Shown here: positions 35,723-49,439 of the stretch, in pieces
Layout: every line of letters starts with the position of its first letter
How positions within the stretch are numbered: the stretch's first letter is position 1
Notes under the pieces: model-generated
Told to the model about the DNA's origin: nothing
The model's database searches: none
The model's input: the letters and a program-made list of their open reading frames with translations, nothing else
NCBI GenBank assembly: GCA_033782935.1
Contig: JAWQEG010000286.1
Coordinates: forward strand, 2,803,501-2,867,500
Source of the DNA: Petrolisthes cinctipes
Taxonomy: Eukaryota > Arthropoda > Malacostraca > Decapoda > Porcellanidae
Reading direction: 5' to 3'
Length of the DNA: 64,000 nt
Translations under genes and position numbers: made by a program

Positions 35723-37282
35723 AAACACCCGAAAATTCGATATTTTTGGGTCCCAGAAGCGATCTGTACATGCCTACTCAGTGCTAGAATGTTTTCAAAA
35801 TATAGGCTCAAAACATGCTCAAAATCGATATTTTAGGTGCCCAAAAGTCGATATGTGCATGCATCTTCTGTACTCGTTTAAATCTCAAATTCTGGCTCAA
35901 AACACCCGAAAATTCGATATTTTGGGGTCCCAGAAGCGATCTGTACATGCCTACTCAGTGGTAGAATATTTTCAAAATATAGGCTCAAAACATGCTGAAA
36001 ATCGATATTTTAGGTGCGTAGAGGCGATATCTCAAATTCAGGCCCAAAAAACCCGAAAATTCGATATTTTGGGGTCCCAGAAGCGATCTGTACATGCCTA
36101 CTCCGTGTTAGAGTATTTTCAAAATTCAGGCGCAAATCATGCTGAAAATCGATATTTTTGGGGCTCAAAGTCAATATATGTATGCATCTTCTATACTCGT
36201 TTATATCTCAAATTCAGGCTCAAAACACCCGAAAATTCGATATTTTGGGGTCCAAGAAGCGATCTCTACAAGCCAACTCAGTGCTAGAATGTTTTCAAAA
36301 TATAGGCTAAAAACATGCTCAAAATCGATATTTTAGGTGCCCAAAAGTCGATATGTGCATGCATCTTCTGTACTCGTTTATATATCAGATTCAGGCTCAA
36401 AACACCCGAAAATTCAATATTTTGAGGTCCCAGAAGCGATCTGTACATGCCTACTCAGTGCTAGAATGTTTTCAAAATATAGGCTCAAAACATGCTAAAA
36501 ATCGATATTTTAGGTGAGTAAAGGCGATATCTCAAATTCAGGCCCAAAAACACCCGAAAATTCGATATTTTGGGGTCCCAGAAGCGATCTGTACATGCCT
36601 ACTCCGTGTTAGAGTATTTTCAAAATACAGGCCTAAAACATGCTCAAAATCGATGTTTTAGGTGCCCAAAAGTCGATATGTGCATGCATCTTCAGTACCC
36701 GTTTATATCTCAAATTCAGGCTCAAAACACCCGAAAATTCGATATTTTGGGGTCCCAGAAGCGATCTGTACATGCCTACTCCGTGTTAGAGTATTTTCAA
36801 AATACAGGCCCAAAACATGCTGAAAATCGATATTTTAGATGCCCAAAGTCAATATGTGCATGTATCTTCTGTTCCCGTTTATATCTCAAATTCATTCTCA
36901 AAACTCCCGAAAATTCAATATTTTGGGGTCCCAGAAGCAATCTGTACATGCCTACTCAGTGCTAGAATATTTTCAAAATATAGGCTAAAAACATGCTAAA
37001 AATCGATATTTTAGGTGCGTAAAGGCGATATCTCAAATTAAGGCCCAAAACACCCGAAAATTCTATATTTAGGGGTCCCAGAAGCGATCTGTACATGCCT
37101 ACTACGTGTTAGAGTATTTTCAAAATACAGGCCAGAAACATACTGAAAATCGGTCTTTTAGGTGCCCAAAAGTCGATATGTGCATGCATCTTCTGTACCC
37201 GTTTATATCTCAAATTCTGGCCCTAAACACCCGAAAATTCGATATTTTGGTGTCCCAGAAGCGATCTGTACATGCCTACTCA
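35723..37282 (+). repeat. Higher-order unit C, copy 2
   Basis: This block matches 32,545 onward at offset 3,178, and the match continues to about 37,758, overlapping the next unit. Small differences include caggcgcaaatc near 36,129 and tatatatcagattc near 36,385. Confidence 0.85.
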
Positions 37283-39109
37283 GTGCTAGAATGTTTTCAA
37301 AATATAGGCTCAAAACATGCTCAAAAATGATATTTTAGGTGCCCAAAAGTCGATATGTGCATGCATCTTCTGTACCCGTTTATATCTCAAATTCTGGCCC
37401 TAAACACCAGAAAATTCGATATTTTGGGGTCCCAGAAGCAATCTGTACATGCCTACTCAGTGCTAGAATATTTTCAAAATATAGGCTAAAAACATGCTAA
37501 AAATCGATATTTTAGGTGCGTAGAGGCGATATCTCAAATTCAGGCCCAAAACACCCGAAAATTCGATATTTTGGGGTCCCAGAAGCGATCTGTACATGCC
37601 TACTCCGTGTTAGAGTATTTTCAAAATTCAGGCCCAAATCATGCTGAAAATCGATATTTTTGGGGCTCAAAGTCAATATATGTATGCATCTTCTATACTC
37701 GTTTATATCTCAAATTCAGGCTCAAAACACCCGAAAATTCGATATTTTGGGGTCCCAGAAGCGATCTCTACAAGCCTACTCAGTGCTAGAATGTTTTCAA
37801 AATATAGGCTCAAAACATGCTCAAAATCGATATTTTAGGTGCCCAAAAGTCGATATGTACATGCTTCTTCTGTACTCGTTTATATCTCAAATTCAGGCTC
37901 AAAACACCCGAAAATTCGATATTTTGGGGTCCCTGAAGCAATCTGTACATGCCTACTCAGTGATAGAATATTTTTAAAATATAAGCTAAAAACATGCTAA
38001 AAATCGATATTTTAGGTGCCAAAAAGTCGATATCTCAAATTAAGGCCCAAAACACCCGAAAATTCGATATTTAGGGGTCCCAGAAGCGATCTGTACATGC
38101 CTACTCTGTGTTAGAGTATTTTCAAAATTCAGGCCCAAAACATGCTCAAAATCGATATTTTTGGTGCCCAAAGTCAATATGTGTATGCATCTTCTTTACT
38201 CGTTTATATCTCAAATTCAGGCTCAAAACACCCGAAAATTCGATATTTTGGGGTCCCAGAAGCGATATGTACATGCCTACTCAGTGCTAGAATGTTTTCA
38301 AAATATAGTCTCAAAACATGCTAAAAATCGATATTTTAGGTGCGTAAAGGCGATATCTCAAATTCAGGCCCAAAACACCCGAAAATTCGATATTTAGGGG
38401 TCCCAGAATCGATCTCTACATACCTACTCAGTGATAGAATGTTTTCAAAATATAGGCTCAAAACATGCTCAAAATCGATATTTTAGGTGCCCAAAAGTCG
38501 ATATGTGCATGTATCTTCTGTACCCGTTTATATCTCAAATTCAGACTCAAAACACCCGAAAATTCAATATTTTGGGGTCCCAGAAGCAATCTGTACATGC
38601 CTACTCAATGCTAGAATATTTTCAAAATATAGGCTAAAAACATGCTAAAAATCGATATTTTAGGTGCAAAAAAGTCGATATCTCAAATTAAGGCCCAAAA
38701 CACCCGAAAATCCGATATTTAGGGGTCCCAAAAGCGATCTGTACATGCCTACTCCGTGTAAGAGTATTTTCAAAATACAGGCCAAAAACATACTGAAAAT
38801 CGATCTTTTAGGTGCCCAAAAGTCGATATGTGCATGCATTTTCTGTACCCGTTTATATCTCAAATTCTGGCCCTAAACACCCGAAAATTCGATATTTTTG
38901 GGTCCCAGAAGCGATCTGTACATGCCTACTCAGTGCTAGAATGTTTTCAAAATATAGGTTCAAAACATGCTCAAAATCGATAATTTAGGTGCCCAAAAGT
39001 CGATATGTGCATGCTTCTTCTGTACTCGTTTATATCTCAAATTCAGGCTCAAAACACCCGAAAATTCGATATTTAGGGGTCCCAGAAGCGATCTCTACAT
39101 ACCTACTCA
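37283..39109 (+). repeat. Higher-order unit E, copy 1 (11 monomers, 1,827 bp)
   Basis: Monomers start at 37283, 37460, 37607, 37783, 37960, 38108, 38284, 38431, 38608, 38756 and 38933 (177, 147, 176, 177, 148, 176, 147, 177, 148, 177, 177 bp). Rare variants are tcaaaaatgatatttt, ggtccctgaagc, gaatatttttaaaatataagc, gcgatatgtac and atcgataatttagg. Confidence 0.88.
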
Positions 39110-40936
39110 GTGCTAGAATGTTTTCAAAATATAGGCTCAAAACATGCTCAAAAATGATATTTTAGGTGCCCAAAAGTCGATATGTGCATGCATCTTCTGT
39201 ACCCGTTTATATCTCAAATTCTGGCCCTAAACACCAGAAAATTTGATATTTTGGGGTCCCAGAAGCAATCTGTACATGCCTACTCAGTGCTAGAATATTT
39301 TCAAAATATAGGCTAAAAACATGCTAAAAATCGATATTTTAGGTGCGTAGAGGCGATATCTCAAATTCAGGCCCAAAACACCCGAAAATTCGATATTTTG
39401 GGGTCCCAGAAGCGATCTGTACATGCCTACTCCGTGTTAGAGTATTTTCAAAATTCAGGCCCAAATCATGCTGAAAATCGATATTTTTGGGGCTCAAAGT
39501 CAATATATGTATGCATCTTCTATACTCGTTTATATCTCAAATTCAGGCTCAAAACACCCGAAAATTCGATATTTTGGGGTCCCAGAAGCGATCTCTACAA
39601 GCCTACTCAGTGCTAGAATGTTTTCAAAATATAGGCTCAAAACATGCTCAAAATCGATATTTTAGGTGCCCAAAAGTCGATATGTGCATGCTTCTTCTGT
39701 ACTCGTTTATATCTCAAATTCAGGCTCAAAACACCCGAAAATTCGATATTTTGGGGTCCCTGAAGCAATCTGTACATGCCTACTCAGTGATAGAATATTT
39801 TTAAAATATAAGCTAAAAACATGCTAAAAATCGATATTTTAGGTGCCAAAAAGTCGATATCTCAAATTAAGGCCCAAAACACCCGAAAATTCGATATTTA
39901 GGGGTCCCAGAAGCGATCTGTACATGCCTACTCTGTGTTAGAGTATTTTCAAAATTCAGGCCCAAAACATGCTCAAAATCGATATTTTTGGTGCCCAAAG
40001 TCAATATGTGTATGCATCTTCTTTACTCGTTTATATCTCAAATTCAGGCTCAAAACACCCGAAAATTCGATATTTTGGGGTCCCAGAAGCGATATGTACA
40101 TGCCTACTCAGTGCTAGAATGTTTTCAAAATATAGTCTCAAAACATGCTAAAAATCGATATTTTAGGTGCGTAAAGGCGATATCTCAAATTCAGGCCCAA
40201 AACACCCGAAAATTCGATATTTAGGGGTCCCAGAAGCGATCTCTACATACCTACTCAGTGATAGAATGTTTTCAAAATATAGGCTCAAAACATGCTCAAA
40301 ATCGATATTTTAGGTGCCCAAAAGTCGATATGTGCATGTATCTTCTGTACCCGTTTATATCTCAAATTCAGACTCAAAACACCCGAAAATTCAATATTTT
40401 GGGGTCCCAGAAGCAATCTGTACATGCCTACTCAATGCTAGAATATTTTCAAAATATAGGCTAAAAACATGCTAAAAATCGATATTTTAGGTGCAAAAAA
40501 GTCGATATCTCAAATTAAGGCCCAAAACACCCGAAAATCCGATATTTAGGGGTCCCAAAAGCGATCTGTACATGCCTACTCCGTGTAAGAGTATTTTCAA
40601 AATACAGGCCAAAAACATACTGAAAATCGATCTTTTAGGTGCCCAAAAGTCGATATGTGCATGCATTTTCTGTACCCGTTTATATCTCAAATTCTGGCCC
40701 TAAACACCCGAAAATTCGATATTTTTGGGTCCCAGAAGCGATCTGTACATGCCTACTCAGTGCTAGAATGTTTTCAAAATATAGGTTCAAAACATGCTCA
40801 AAATCGATAATTTAGGTGCCCAAAAGTCGATATGTGCATGCATCTTCTGTACTCGTTTAAATCTCAAATTCAAGCTCAAAACACCCGAAAATTCGATATT
40901 TTGGGGTCCCAGAAGCGATCTGTACATGCCTAATCA
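39110..40936 (+). repeat. Higher-order unit E, copy 2 (1,827 bp)
   Basis: This copy repeats unit E at exactly +1,827 bp with very few changes (for example gtgcatgcttc against gtacatgcttc near 39,686). The match to copy 1 ends near 40,840, where it switches to gcatcttctgtactcg followed by tttaaatctcaaattcaag. Confidence 0.88.
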
Positions 40937-42959
40937 GTGCTAGAATATTTTCAAAATATAGGCTCAAAACATGCTAAAAATCGATATTTTAGGTGCGTAA
41001 AGGCGATATCTCAAATTCAGTCCCAAAACACCCGAAAATTCGATATTTTGGGGTCCCAGAAGCGATCTGTACATGCCTACTCCGTGTTAGAGTATTTTCA
41101 AAATACAGGCCCAAAACATGCTGAAAATCGATATTTTAGATGCCCAAAGTCAATATGTGCATGTATCTTCTGTACCCGTTTATATCTCAAATTCAGGCTC
41201 AAAACACCCGAAAATTCAATATTTTGGGGTCCCAGAAGCAATCTGTACATGCCTACTCAGTGCTAGAATATTTTCAAAATATAGGCTCAAAACATGCTCA
41301 AAATCGATATTTTAGGTGCCCAAAAGTCGCTATGTGCATTCATCTTCTGTACTCGTTTATATCTCAAATTCAGGCTCAAAACACCGGAAAATTCGATTTT
41401 TGGGGTTCCCAGAAGCGATCTGTACATGCCTACTCAGTGCTAGAATATTTTCAAAATATAGGCTCAAAACATGCTAAAAATCGATATTATAGGTGCGTAA
41501 AGGCGATATCTCAAATTAAGGCCCAAAACACCCGAAAATTCGATATTTAGGGGTCCCAGAAGCGATCTGTACATGCCTACTCCGTGTTAATGTATTTTCA
41601 AAATACAGGCCAAAAACATACTGAAAATCGAACTTTTAGGTGCCCAAAAGTCGATATGTGCATGCATCTTCTGTACCCATTTATATCTCAAATTCTGGCC
41701 CTAAACACCCGAAAATTCGATATTTTTGGGTCCCAGAAGCGATCTGTACATGCCTACTCAGTGCTAGAATGTTTTCAAAATATAGGCTCAAAACATGCTC
41801 AAAATCGATATTTTAGGTGCGTAAAGGCGATATCTCAAATTCAGTCCCAAAACCCCCGAAAATTCGATATTTTGGGGTCCCAAAAGCGATCTGTACATGC
41901 CTACTCCGTGTATTTTCAAAATACAGGCCCAAAACATGCTCAAAATCGATGTTTTAGGTGCCCAAAAGTCGATATGTGCATGCATCTTCAGTACCCGTTT
42001 GTATCTCAAATTCAGCCTCAAAACACCTGAAAATTCGATATTTTGGGGTCCCAGAAGCGATCTGTACATGCCTACTCAGTGCTAGAATTTTTTCAAAATA
42101 TAGGCTCAAAACATGCTCAAAATCGATATTTTAGGTGCCCAAAAGTCGATATGTGCATGCATCTTCTGTACTCGTTTATATCTCAAATTCAGGCTCAAAA
42201 CACCCGAAAATTCGATATTTTGGGGTCCCAGAAGCGATCTGTACATGCCTACTCAGTGCTAGAATATTTTCAAATAATAGGCTCAAAACATGCTAAAAAT
42301 CGATATTTTAGGTGCTTAAAGGCGATATCTCAAATTAAGGCCCAAAAAACCCGAAAATTCGATATTTTGGGGTCCCAGAAGCGATCTGTACATGCCTACT
42401 CCGTGTTAGAGTATTTTCAAAATACAGGCCAAAAACATACTGAAAATCGATCTTTCAGGTGCCCAAAACTCGATATGTGCATGCATCTTCAGTACCCGTT
42501 TATATCTCAAATTCAGGCTCAAAACACCCGAAAACTCGATATTTTGGGGTCCCAGAAGCGATCTGTACATGCCTACTCCGTGTTAGAGTATTTTCAAAAT
42601 ACAGGCCCAAAACATGCTTAAAATCGATAATTTAGATGCCAAAAGTCAATATGTGCATGTATCTTCTGTACCCGTTTATATCTCAAATTCAGGCTCAAAA
42701 CACCCGAAACTTCGATATTTAGGGGTCCCAGTAGCGATCTGTACATGCCTACTCCATGTTAGAGTATTTTCAAAATAAGGCCAAAAACATACTAAAAATC
42801 GATCTTTTAGGTGCCCAAAAGTCGATATGTGCATGCATCTTCTGTACCCGTTTATATCTCATATTCTGGCCCTAAACACCCGAAAATTCGATATTTTGGG
42901 GTTCTCTAAGCGATCTGTACATGCCTACTCCGTGTTAGAGTATTTTCAAAATTCAGGCC
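40937..42959 (+). repeat. Mixed block with distant copy at 53.5-54.2 kb
   Basis: 41,145-41,795 matches 53,534-54,184 at offset 12,389. They share the odd caccggaaaattcg, gatttttggggttccc, gatattataggtgcg and gtacccatttat. 40,937 to about 41,130 resembles 44,761-44,950 (offset 3,824). The rest is L3, L2, S and L4 monomers with private indels, such as a missing base in gatgccaaaagtc near 42,636 and aaaataaggcc near 42,770. Confidence 0.78.
41908..41920 (+). repeat. Private 6-bp deletion in an L3 monomer
   Basis: The monomer start reads ccgtgtattttcaaaat in place of ccgtgttagagtattttc, so 6 bp of the usual head are missing. I saw it only once. The loss is a multiple of three, so it leaves the fortuitous open frame intact. 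Confidence 0.75.
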
Positions 42960-43958
42960 CAAAACATGCTGAAAATCGATATTTTTGGTGCCCAAAGTCA
43001 ATATGTGTATGCATCTTCTTTACTCGTTTATATCTCAAATTCAGGCTCAAAACACCCGAAATTTCGATATTTTGGGGTCCCAGAAGCGATCTGTACATGC
43101 CTACTCAGTGCTAGAATGTTTTCAAAATATAGGCTCAAAACATGCTCCAAATCGATATTTTAGGTGCCCAAAAGTCGATATGTGCATGCATTTTCTGTAC
43201 TCGTTTATATCTCAAATTCAGGCTCAAAACACCCGAAAATTCGATATTTTGGGGTCCCATAAGCGATCTGTACATGCCTACTCAGTGCTAGAATATTTTC
43301 AAAATATAGGCTCAAAACATGCTAAAAATCGATATTTTAGGTGCGTAAAAGCGATATCTCAAATTCAGTCCCAAAACACCCGAAAACTCGATATTTTGGG
43401 GTCCCAGAAGCGATCTGTACATGCCTACTCCGTGTTAGAGTATTTACAATATACAGGCCGAAAACATGCTCAAAATCGATGTTTTAGGTGCCCAAAAGTC
43501 GATATGTGCATGCATCTTCAGTACCCGTTTATATCTCAAATACAGGCTCAAAACACCCGAAAATTCAATATTTTGGGGTCCCAGAAGCAATCTGTAGATG
43601 CCTACTCAGTGCTAGAATATTTTTAAAAATATAGGCTTAAAACATGCTAAAAATCGATATTTTAGGTGCCTAAAAGTCGATGTCTATAATTAAGGCCCAA
43701 AACACCCGAAAATTCGATATTTACGGGTCCCAGAAGCGATCTGTACATGCCTACTCCGTTTTTGAGTATTTTCAAAATACAGGCCAAAAACATATTGAAA
43801 ATCGATCTTTTAGGTGCCCAAAAGTCGATATGTGCATGCATCTTCTGTACCCGTTTATATATCAAATTCTGGCCCTAAACACCCGAAAATTCGATATTTT
43901 TGGGTCCCAGAAGCGATCTGTACATTCCTACTCAGTGCTAGAATGTTTTCAAAATATA
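42960..43958 (+). repeat. Segment repeated at 54.2 and 59.0 kb
   Basis: This roughly 1-kb stretch matches 54,178-55,176 (offset 11,218) and 59,039-60,037 (a further 4,861). Rare shared variants are gctccaaatcg, gcgtaaaagcgatatc, gtatttacaa, caaatacaggctc, ttttaaaaatataggctt, gcctaaaagtcgatgtc and tatttacgggtccc. It appears to be the oldest of the three because the two later copies share further changes, such as ggtccaataagcg. Confidence 0.85.
43712..43728 (+). other. CENP-B-box-like 17-mer, 8 of 9 core positions
   Basis: The 17-mer attcgatatttacgggt matches the mammalian CENP-B box core (nTTCGnnnnAnnCGGGn) at all positions except the central A, which is T. Ordinary monomers read ttggggt or taggggt here and match only 7 of 9. 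Function is unproven: a one-base change from the common monomer sequence is enough to make it. Confidence 0.35.
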
Positions 43959-44952
43959 GTCTCAAAACATGCTAAAAATCGATATTTTAGGTGCGTAAAG
44001 GCGATATCTCAAATTCAGGCCCAAAACACCCGAAAATTCGATATTTAGGGGTCCCAGAAGCGATCTCTACATACCTACTCAGTGATAGAATGTTTTCAAA
44101 ATATAGGCTCAAAACATGCTCAAAATCGATATTTTAGGTGCCCAAAAGTCGATATGTGCATGTATCTTCTGTACCCGTTTATATCTCAAATTCAGGCTCA
44201 AAACACCCGAAAATTCAATATTTTGGGGTCCCAGAAGCAATCTGTACATGCCTACTCAATGCTAGAATATTTTCAAAATATAGGCTAAAAACATGCTAAA
44301 AATCGATATTTTAGGTGCAAAAAAGTCGATATCTCAAATTAAGGCCCAAAACACCCGAAAATTCGATATTTACGGGTCCCAGAAGCGATCTGTACATGCC
44401 TACTCCGTTTTAGAGTATTTTCAAAATACAGGCCAAAAACATTTTGAAAATCGATCTTTTAGGTGCCCAAAAGTCGATATGTGCATGCATCTTCTGTACC
44501 CGTTTATATATCAAATTCTGGCCCTAAACACCCGAAAATTCGATATTTTTGGGTCCCAGAAGCGATCTGTACATGCCTACTCAGTGCTAGAATGTTTTCA
44601 AAATATAGGTTCAAAACATGCTCAAAATCGATTATTTAGGTGCCCAAAAGTCGATATGTGCATGCATCTTCTGTACTCGTTTAAATCTCAAATTCAAGCT
44701 CAAAACACCCGAAAATTCGATATTTTGGGGTCCCAGAAGCGATCTGTACATGCCTAATCAGTGCTAGAATATTTTCAAAATATAGGCTCAAAACATGCTA
44801 AAAATCGATATTTTAGGTGCGTAAAGGCGATATCTCAAATTCAGTCCCAAAACACACGAAAATTCGATATTTTGGGGTCCCAGAAGCGATCTGTACATGC
44901 CTACTCCGTGTTAGAGTATTTTCAAAATACAGGCCCAAAACATGCTGAAAAT
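43959..44952 (+). repeat. Monomer block related to 40.1-41.1 kb
   Basis: Much of this block follows 40,130-41,120 at offset 3,824 (for example the gtgatagaatg monomer at 44,082 and the ctcaatgctagaat monomer). Inserted differences come from the 43.7-kb family (tacgggtccc, ccgttttagag). It looks like a hybrid of two neighbouring families made by exchange. Confidence 0.75.
44361..44377 (+). other. CENP-B-box-like 17-mer, second site
   Basis: The same 17-mer as at 43,712 lies in a neighbouring short-type monomer 649 bp downstream. It matches 8 of 9 core positions of the mammalian box. Confidence 0.35.
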
Positions 44953-45954
44953 CGATATTTTAGGTGCCCAAAAGTCGATATGTGCATGCATCTTCTGTAC
45001 CCGTTTATATCTCAAATTCTGGCCCTAAACACCCGAAAATTCGATATTTTTGGGTCCCAGAAGCGATCTGTACATGCCTACTCAGTGCTAGAATGTTTTC
45101 AAAATATAGGCTCAAAACATGCTTAAAATCGATATTTTAGGTGCCCAAAAGTCGATATGTGCATGCATCTTCTGTACTCGTTTATATCTCAAATTCAAGC
45201 TCAAAACACCCGAAAATTCGATATTTAGGGGTCCCAGAAGCGATCTGTACATGCCTAATCAGTGCTAGAATATTTTCAAAATATAGGCTCAAAACATGCT
45301 AAAAATCGATATTTTAGGTGCGTAAAGGCGATATCTCAAATTCAGTCCCAAAACACCCGAAAATTCGATATTTTGGGGTCTCAGAAGCGATCTGTACATG
45401 CCTACTCCGTGTTAGAGTATTTTCAAAATACAGGCCCAAAACATGCTCAAAATCGATGTTTTAGGTGCCCAAAAGTCGATATGTGCACGCATCTTCAGTA
45501 TCCGTTTATATCTCAAATTCAGGCTCAAAACACCCGAAAATTCGATATTTTGGGGTCCCAGAAGCGATCTGTACATGCCTACTCCGTGTTAGAGTATTTT
45601 CAAAATACAGGCCCAAAACATGCTGAAAATCGATCATTTAGATGCCCAAAGTCAATATGTGCATGTATCTTCTGTACCCGTTTATATCTCAAATTCAGGC
45701 TCAAAATACCCGAAATTCAATATTTTGGGGTCCCAGAAGCAATCTGTACATGCCTACTCAGTGCTAAAATATTTTCAAAATATAGGCTTAAAACATGCTA
45801 AAAATCGATATTTTAGGTGCCAAAAAGTCGATATCTCAAATTCAGTCCCAAAACACCCCGAAACTTCGATATTTAGGGGTCCCAGAAGCGATCTGTACAT
45901 GCCTACTCCGTGTTAGAGTATTTTCAAAATACAGGCCAAAAACATACTGAAAAT
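44953..45954 (+). repeat. Hexamer unit F, copy 1 (1,002 bp)
   Basis: Monomers start at 45085, 45262, 45409, 45586, 45761 and 45910 (177, 147, 177, 175, 149, 177 bp; the total is 1,002 to the next unit). Rare shared variants are ttggggtctcagaagcg, gtgcacgcatc, gatcatttagatgccc and caaaatacccgaaattc. The 149-bp short monomer has an extra C (accccgaaac) that copy 2 lacks. Confidence 0.88.
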
Positions 45955-46950
45955 CGGTCTTTTAGGTGCCCAAAAGTCGATATGTGCATGCATCTTCTGT
46001 ACCCGTTTATATCTCAAATTCTGGCCCTAAACACCCGAAAATTCGATATTTTTGGGTCCCAGAAGCGATCTGTACATGCCTACTCAGTGCTAGAATGTTT
46101 TCAAAATATAGGCTCAAAACATGCTTAAAATCGATATTTTAGGTGCCCAAAAGTCGATATGTGCATGCATCTTCTGTACTCGTTTATATCTCAAATTCAA
46201 GCTCAAAACACCCGAAAATTCGATATTTAGGGGTCCCAGAAGCGATCTGTACATGCCTAATCAGTGCTAGAATATTTTCAAAATATAGGCTCAAAACATG
46301 CTAAAAATCGATATTTTAGGTGCGTAAAGGCGATATCTCAAATTCAGTCCCAAAACACCCGAAAATTCGATATTTTGGGGTCTCAGAAGCGATCTGTACA
46401 TGCCTACTCCGTGTTAGAGTATTTTCAAAATACAGGCCCAAAACATGCTCAAAATCGATGTTTTAGGTGCCCAAAAGTCGATATGTGCACGCATCTTCAG
46501 TATCCGTTTATATCTCAAATTCAGGCTCAAAACACCCGAAAATTCGATATTTTGGGGTCCCAGAAGCGATCTGTACATGCCTACTCCGTGTTAGAGTATT
46601 TTCAAAATACAGGCCCAAAACATGCTGAAAATCGATCATTTAGATGCCCAAAGTCAATATGTGCATGTATCTTCTGTACCCGTTTATATCTCAAATTCAG
46701 GCTCAAAATACCCGAAATTCAATATTTTGGGGTCCCAGAAGCAATCTGTACATGCCTACTCAGTGCTAAAATATTTTCAAAATATAGGCTTAAAACATGC
46801 TAAAAATCGATATTTTAGGTGCCAAAAAGTCGATATCTCAAATTCAGTCCCAAAACACCCGAAACTTCGATATTTAGGGGTCCCAGAAGCGATCTGTACA
46901 TGCCTACTCCGTGTTAGAGTATTTTCAAAATACAGGCCAAAAACATACTG
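45955..46950 (+). repeat. Hexamer unit F, copy 2
   Basis: This copy is nearly identical to the preceding one at offset 1,002, then 1,001 after the one-base difference near 46,860. A diverged single copy of the same order occurs at 56.5-57.1 and 60.9-61.5 kb (gtgcacgcatc and gatcatttagatg shared). Confidence 0.88.
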
Positions 46951-47410
46951 AAAATCGATCTTTTAGGTGCCCAAAAGTCGATATGTGCATGCATCTTCTG
47001 TACCCGTTTATATCTCAAATTCTGGCCCTAAACACCCGAAAATACGATATTTTGGGGTCCCAGAAGCGATCTGTACATACCTATTCCGCGTTAGAGTATT
47101 TTTAAATATCAGGCCCAAAACATACTGAAAATCGATATTTTTGTTGCCCAAAGTCAATATGTGTATGCATCTTCTATACTTGTTTATATCTCAAATTCAG
47201 GCTCAAAACACCCGAAAATTCGATATTTAGGGGTCCCAGAAGCGATCTGTACATGCCTACTGAGTGCTAGAATATTTTCAAAATATAGGCTCAAAACATG
47301 CTAAAAATCGATATTTTAGGTGCGTAAAGGCGATATCTCATATTCAGGCCCAAAACACCCGAAAATTCGATATTTTGGGGTCCAAGAAGCGAACCTTACA
47401 AGCCTACTCA
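46951..47410 (+). repeat. Linker block with private monomers
   Basis: L4, an L5 variant and a short monomer carry private marks (ccgcgttagag, tttttaaatatcagg, tttttgttgccc, ctactgagtgc, gcgaaccttacaagcc). No close second copy was found in the window. It leads into the 2,029-bp units. Confidence 0.7.
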
Positions 47411-49439
47411 GTGCTAGAATGTTTTCAAAATAAACGCTAAAAACATGCTCAAAATCGATATTTTAGGTGCCCAAAAGTCGATATGTGCATGCATCTTCTG
47501 TACTCGTTTATATCTCAAATTCAGGCTCAAAACACCCGAAAATTCGATATTTTGGGGTCCCAAAAGCGATCTGTACATGCCTACTCAGTGCTATAATGTT
47601 TTCAAAATATAAGCTCAAAACATGCTAAACATCGATATTTTAGGTGAGTAAAGGCGATATCTCAAATTCAGGCCCAAAACACCCGAAAATTCGATATTTT
47701 GGGGTCCCAGAAGCAATCTGTACATGCCTACTCCGTGTTAGAGTATTTTCAAAATACAGGCCCAAAACATGCACAAAATCGATGTTTTAGGTGCCCAAAA
47801 GTCGATATGTGCATGCATCTTCAGTACCCGTTTATATCTCAAATTCAGGCTCAAAACACCCGAAAATTCGATATTTTGGGGTCCCAGAAGCGATCTGTAC
47901 ATGCTTACTCCGTGTTAGAGTATTTTCAGAATACAGACCCAAAACATGCTGAAAATCGATATTTTAGATGCCCAAAGTCAATATGTGCATGTTTCTTCTG
48001 TACCCGTTTATATCTCAAATTCAGGCTCAAAACTCCCGAAAATTAAATATTTTGGGGTCCCAGAAGCAATCTGTACATGCCTACTCAGTGCTAGAATATT
48101 TTCCAAATATAGGCTAAAAACATGCCAAAAATCGATATTTTAGGTGCGTAAAGGCGATATCTCAAATTCAGGCCCAAAACACACGAAAATTCTATATTTA
48201 GGGGTCCCAGAAGCGATCTATACATGCCTACTACGTGTTAGAGTATTTTCAAAATGCAGGCCAAAAACATACTGAAAATCGGTCTTTTAGGTGCCCAAAA
48301 GTCGATATGTGCATGCATCTTCTGTACCCGTTTATATCTTAAATTCTGGCCCTAAACACCCGAAAATTCGATATTTTTGGGTCCCAGAAGCGATCTGTAC
48401 ATGCCTACTCAGTGCTAGAATGTTTTCAAAATATAGGCTCAAAACATGCTCAAAAATGATATTTTAGGTGCCCAAAAGTCAAAAGGTGCTTGCATCTTCT
48501 GTACCCGTTTATATCTCAAATTCTGGCCCTAAACACCCGAAAATTCAATATTTTGGGGTCCCAGAAGCAATTTGTACATGCCTACTCAGTGCTAGAATAT
48601 TTTCAAAATATAGGCTAAAAACATGATAAAAATCGATATTTTAGGTGCGTAGAGGCGATATCTCAAATTCAGGCCCAAAACACCCGAAAATTCGATATTT
48701 TGGGGTCCCAGAAGTGATCTGTACATGCCTACTCCGTGTTAGAGTATTTTAAAATTCAGGCCCAAATCATGCTGAAAATCGATATTTTTGGGGCTCAAAG
48801 TCAATATGTGTATGCATCTTCTATACTCGTTTATATCTCAAATTCAGGCTCAAAACACCCGAAAATTCGATATTTTGGGGTCCCAGAAGCGATCTCTACA
48901 AGCCTACTCAGTGCTAGAATGTTTTCAAAATATAGGCTAAAAACATGCTCAAAATCGATATTTTAGGTGCCCAAAAGTCGATATGTGCATGCATCTTCTG
49001 TACTCGTTTATATCTCAAATTCAGGCTCAAAACACCCGAAAATTCGATATTTTGGGGTCCCAGAAGCGATCTGTACATGCCTACTCAGTGCTAGAATGTT
49101 TCCAAAATATAGGCTAAAAACATGCTAAAATCGATATTTTAGGTGCCCAAAAGTCGATATGTGCATGCATCTTCTGTACTCGTTTATATCTCAAATTCTA
49201 GCTCAAAACACCCGAAAATTCGATATTTTGGGGTCCCAGAAACGATCTGTACATGCCTACTCCGTGTTAGAGTATTTTCAAAATTCAAGCCCAAATCATG
49301 CTGAAAATCGATATTTTTGGGGCTCAAAGTCAATATGTGTATGCATCTTCTATACTCGTTTATATCTCAAATTCAGGCTCAAAACACCCGAAAATTCGAT
49401 ATTTTGGGGTCCAAGAAGCTATCTCTACAAGCCTACTCA
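47411..49439 (+). repeat. Higher-order unit G, copy 1 (12 monomers, 2,029 bp)
   Basis: Monomers start at 47411, 47588, 47735, 47912, 48088, 48235, 48412, 48589, 48736, 48911, 49088 and 49264. Sizes run 177, 147, 177, 176, 147, 177, 177, 147, 175, 177, 176, 176. Rare variants are gtgctataatg, gtgagtaaagg, attttcagaatac, gaaaattaaatatttt, gtcaaaaggtgcttgc, gagtattttaaaattc and gctaaaatcgat. The order resembles unit C at 33 kb. Confidence 0.88.

Noticed and set aside
43712..43728. A true CENP-B box
   Set aside because: The central A of the core is T in all four sites, and the sites are copies of one event. It is listed only as box-like.
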